From NCBI GenBank assembly GCA_038207265.1, contig JBBQZZ010000017.1:42185-106184 (forward strand): DNA of 64,000 nucleotides. The letters run 5' to 3'. Shown piece by piece: positions 63,253 through 64,000 of this stretch. The position numbers and the translations under genes are program-made. The notes beneath the pieces were generated by a model. The model was not told the DNA's origin and did no database searches. It worked only from the letters and a program-made list of their open reading frames with translations. Source of the DNA: JACMLD01 sp038207265. Lineage in GTDB: Bacteria > Bacteroidota > Bacteroidia > Chitinophagales > Chitinophagaceae. Every line of letters starts with the position of its first letter. The stretch's first letter is position 1.

Positions 63253-63756
63253 TTATCGTTTCCTGGTCCTTATTGACTGCTGTAGTAGAATTACAGTCGG
63301 AATTAAAATGATTCCAATAACTACTGGTAGAAACCAAACACCTAGTCCATTTGCAAGTCCGACTGTAGTTAAGTAGGTAAAAAGTATTATCAATGAAAAT
63401 ATAATCAAAATTGCAAGCTTTAGAAATCTAATCATCCTGGTCGCAATTGTATATTGACGTTCTGCATTATCCTTTGTTATTTTTTTCAGGTAGTTAAATA
63501 CATGTGGATACTTATTTATCCAGGTCAACCCGAAATATATAACAGTCGCAAGTATTGGCAGAATTAAAATTGTTATTCTATTTCCGTAATCGTCGACATG
63601 TCCAGATGCATTGAAATGAGTTGGAACTGTAGCCGGAGACTTAATAAAAGTATAAAAGGTCAAAGTCCACATAATAAGCAATAGAAATATTCCTATTGAC
63701 TCTAAAGATTTATCGAATTGTGAAAGAATGAATTTTATTCTAGGTCTTTCTTCCAT
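63253..63756 (-). CDS. DUF1648 membrane protein
   Basis: A 167-residue protein with four hydrophobic segments (IGIFLLLIMWTLTFYTF, ITILILPILATVIYFGLTW, FLKLAILIIFSLIILFTYL and VWFLPVVIGIILIPTVILL). The DUF1648 signature VPTHFNASGHVDDYGNR follows the first one. In characterised relatives (SdpI-like) this domain is linked to immunity or sensing, but that part is not shown here. It is in the repeat-bounded segment with the antiporter gene, on the same strand, 640 bp upstream of it. Confidence 0.85.
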   Translation of the reverse strand: MEERPRIKFILSQFDKSLESIGIFLLLIMWTLTFYTFIKSPATVPTHFNASGHVDDYGNRITILILPILATVIYFGLTWINKYPHVFNYLKKITKDNAERQYTIATRMIRFLKLAILIIFSLIILFTYLTTVGLANGLGVWFLPVVIGIILIPTVILLQQSIRTRKR

Positions 63757-63859
63757 AAATCTGTCGGCTTAAAAAATTTGAATGTATGACGCCCAACGAT
63801 TTCGGCCTGCTGCTGTGCTGGCATTTTATAATGTCGAGCCGACAACTGAAGCCGATTAA

Positions 63860-63883
63860 AACCTGCCTTCCGGCAGGCAGGTT
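63860..63883. repeat. GC-rich hairpin AACCTGCC/GGCAGGTT
   Basis: A perfect 8-bp inverted repeat with an 8-nt loop (TTCCGGCA). It resembles the hairpin at 17305-17322 in sequence type and may be a dispersed intergenic palindrome or the terminator of a gene beyond the window. Confidence 0.55.
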
Positions 63884-63938
63884 ATTAATGTTGAAGATAA
63901 CAACAAATGCTCAAATGAATTCCGTCCGACGGATAATA

Positions 63939-63993
63939 GCTGATAGTACCCAAATGTCCATTGCTATTCCGTCGCGCCAGCATAGTAGCAAGC
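63939..63993. repeat. Copy B of the ~53-bp direct repeat
   Basis: Second copy of the repeat at 61362, same orientation, with the 20-bp core at 63966-63985. A perfect palindrome TCCGTCCGACGGA sits just before it (63921-63933). The repeat may go on past the window edge. Confidence 0.85.
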
Positions 63994-64000
63994 AACTATG

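Noticed and set aside
63780..63870. GCCCAAC followed by partly complementary segments and GCCGATT as an integron attC site
   Set aside because: A GTTGGGC core exists on the minus strand, but I could not build the paired R and L boxes of an attC hairpin, and no integron integrase is seen. It is left as an open check in the direct-repeat finding.

Overview
The window looks like chromosomal DNA of a Bacteroidota bacterium, most likely a soil or freshwater member of the Chitinophagaceae. The reasons are the family content (DUF2252, DUF3500, M61, M13, M20, ChbG/HpnK, a TIGR03643-type protein, CzcCBA, cytochrome P460), many Bacteroidota-type -7 boxes (TAnnTTTG) close to start codons, little Shine-Dalgarno signal and moderate AT richness. 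The taxon is an inference from content only. I saw no rRNA, tRNA, CRISPR array or intact insertion sequence.

1-14.6 kb: a patchwork of mostly single plus-strand genes. It holds an amidohydrolase tail, DUF1801 and VOC proteins, a lipoprotein with a duplicated ferredoxin-like fold, GNAT and NTF2-like proteins, a GlxA-type AraC regulator, an M61 peptidase, a FUSC-like membrane protein, a secreted M20 peptidase, DUF3500, a carbon-nitrogen hydrolase and a cysteine-rich copper-storage-like protein. 15.4-17.3 kb is a tight three-gene unit (ChbG/HpnK deacetylase, hot-dog thioesterase, free-methionine-sulfoxide reductase), followed by GC-rich hairpin and tandem repeats. 17.5-27 kb has housekeeping genes (TlpA-like protein, acylphosphatase, threonine-dehydrogenase-like SDR, kdsA, aconitase) and two paralogous AraC-type regulators, one of which lacks its DNA-binding domain.

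27-38.5 kb: DUF998, GNAT, DinB-like, AraC, serine hydrolase, two secreted PIG-L deacetylases around a frameshifted alkylmercury-lyase-like gene, a second carbon-nitrogen hydrolase, MgtC and DUF2252. 38.7-45.5 kb is a CzcCBA-type heavy-metal efflux operon, preceded by a small acidic exported protein and followed by an unrecognised gene. 45.6-50.7 kb is a minus-strand light/redox cluster: fasciclin, a small conserved protein, two tiny membrane proteins, an SDR without the usual Tyr, DUF2071, TIGR03643-like, a photolyase-like protein whose domains appear permuted, and a flavin reductase.

51-60.5 kb: membrane protein, lipoprotein M13 peptidase paired with a PGM1-like ATP-grasp ligase, a GH13 amylase relic, a two-heme-site Haem_bd/P460 fusion with a lipoprotein partner, and a Tat-exported type-B carboxylesterase. 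60.5-64 kb is accessory DNA: a truncated helicase N-terminus, a proton antiporter and a DUF1648 membrane protein lying between two near-identical ~53-bp direct repeats, with an IS110-like transposase relic inside.

Several genes carry single-base lesions (nonsense at 2163, 1-nt losses near 27474 and 32824). These are either real gene decay or sequencing error.
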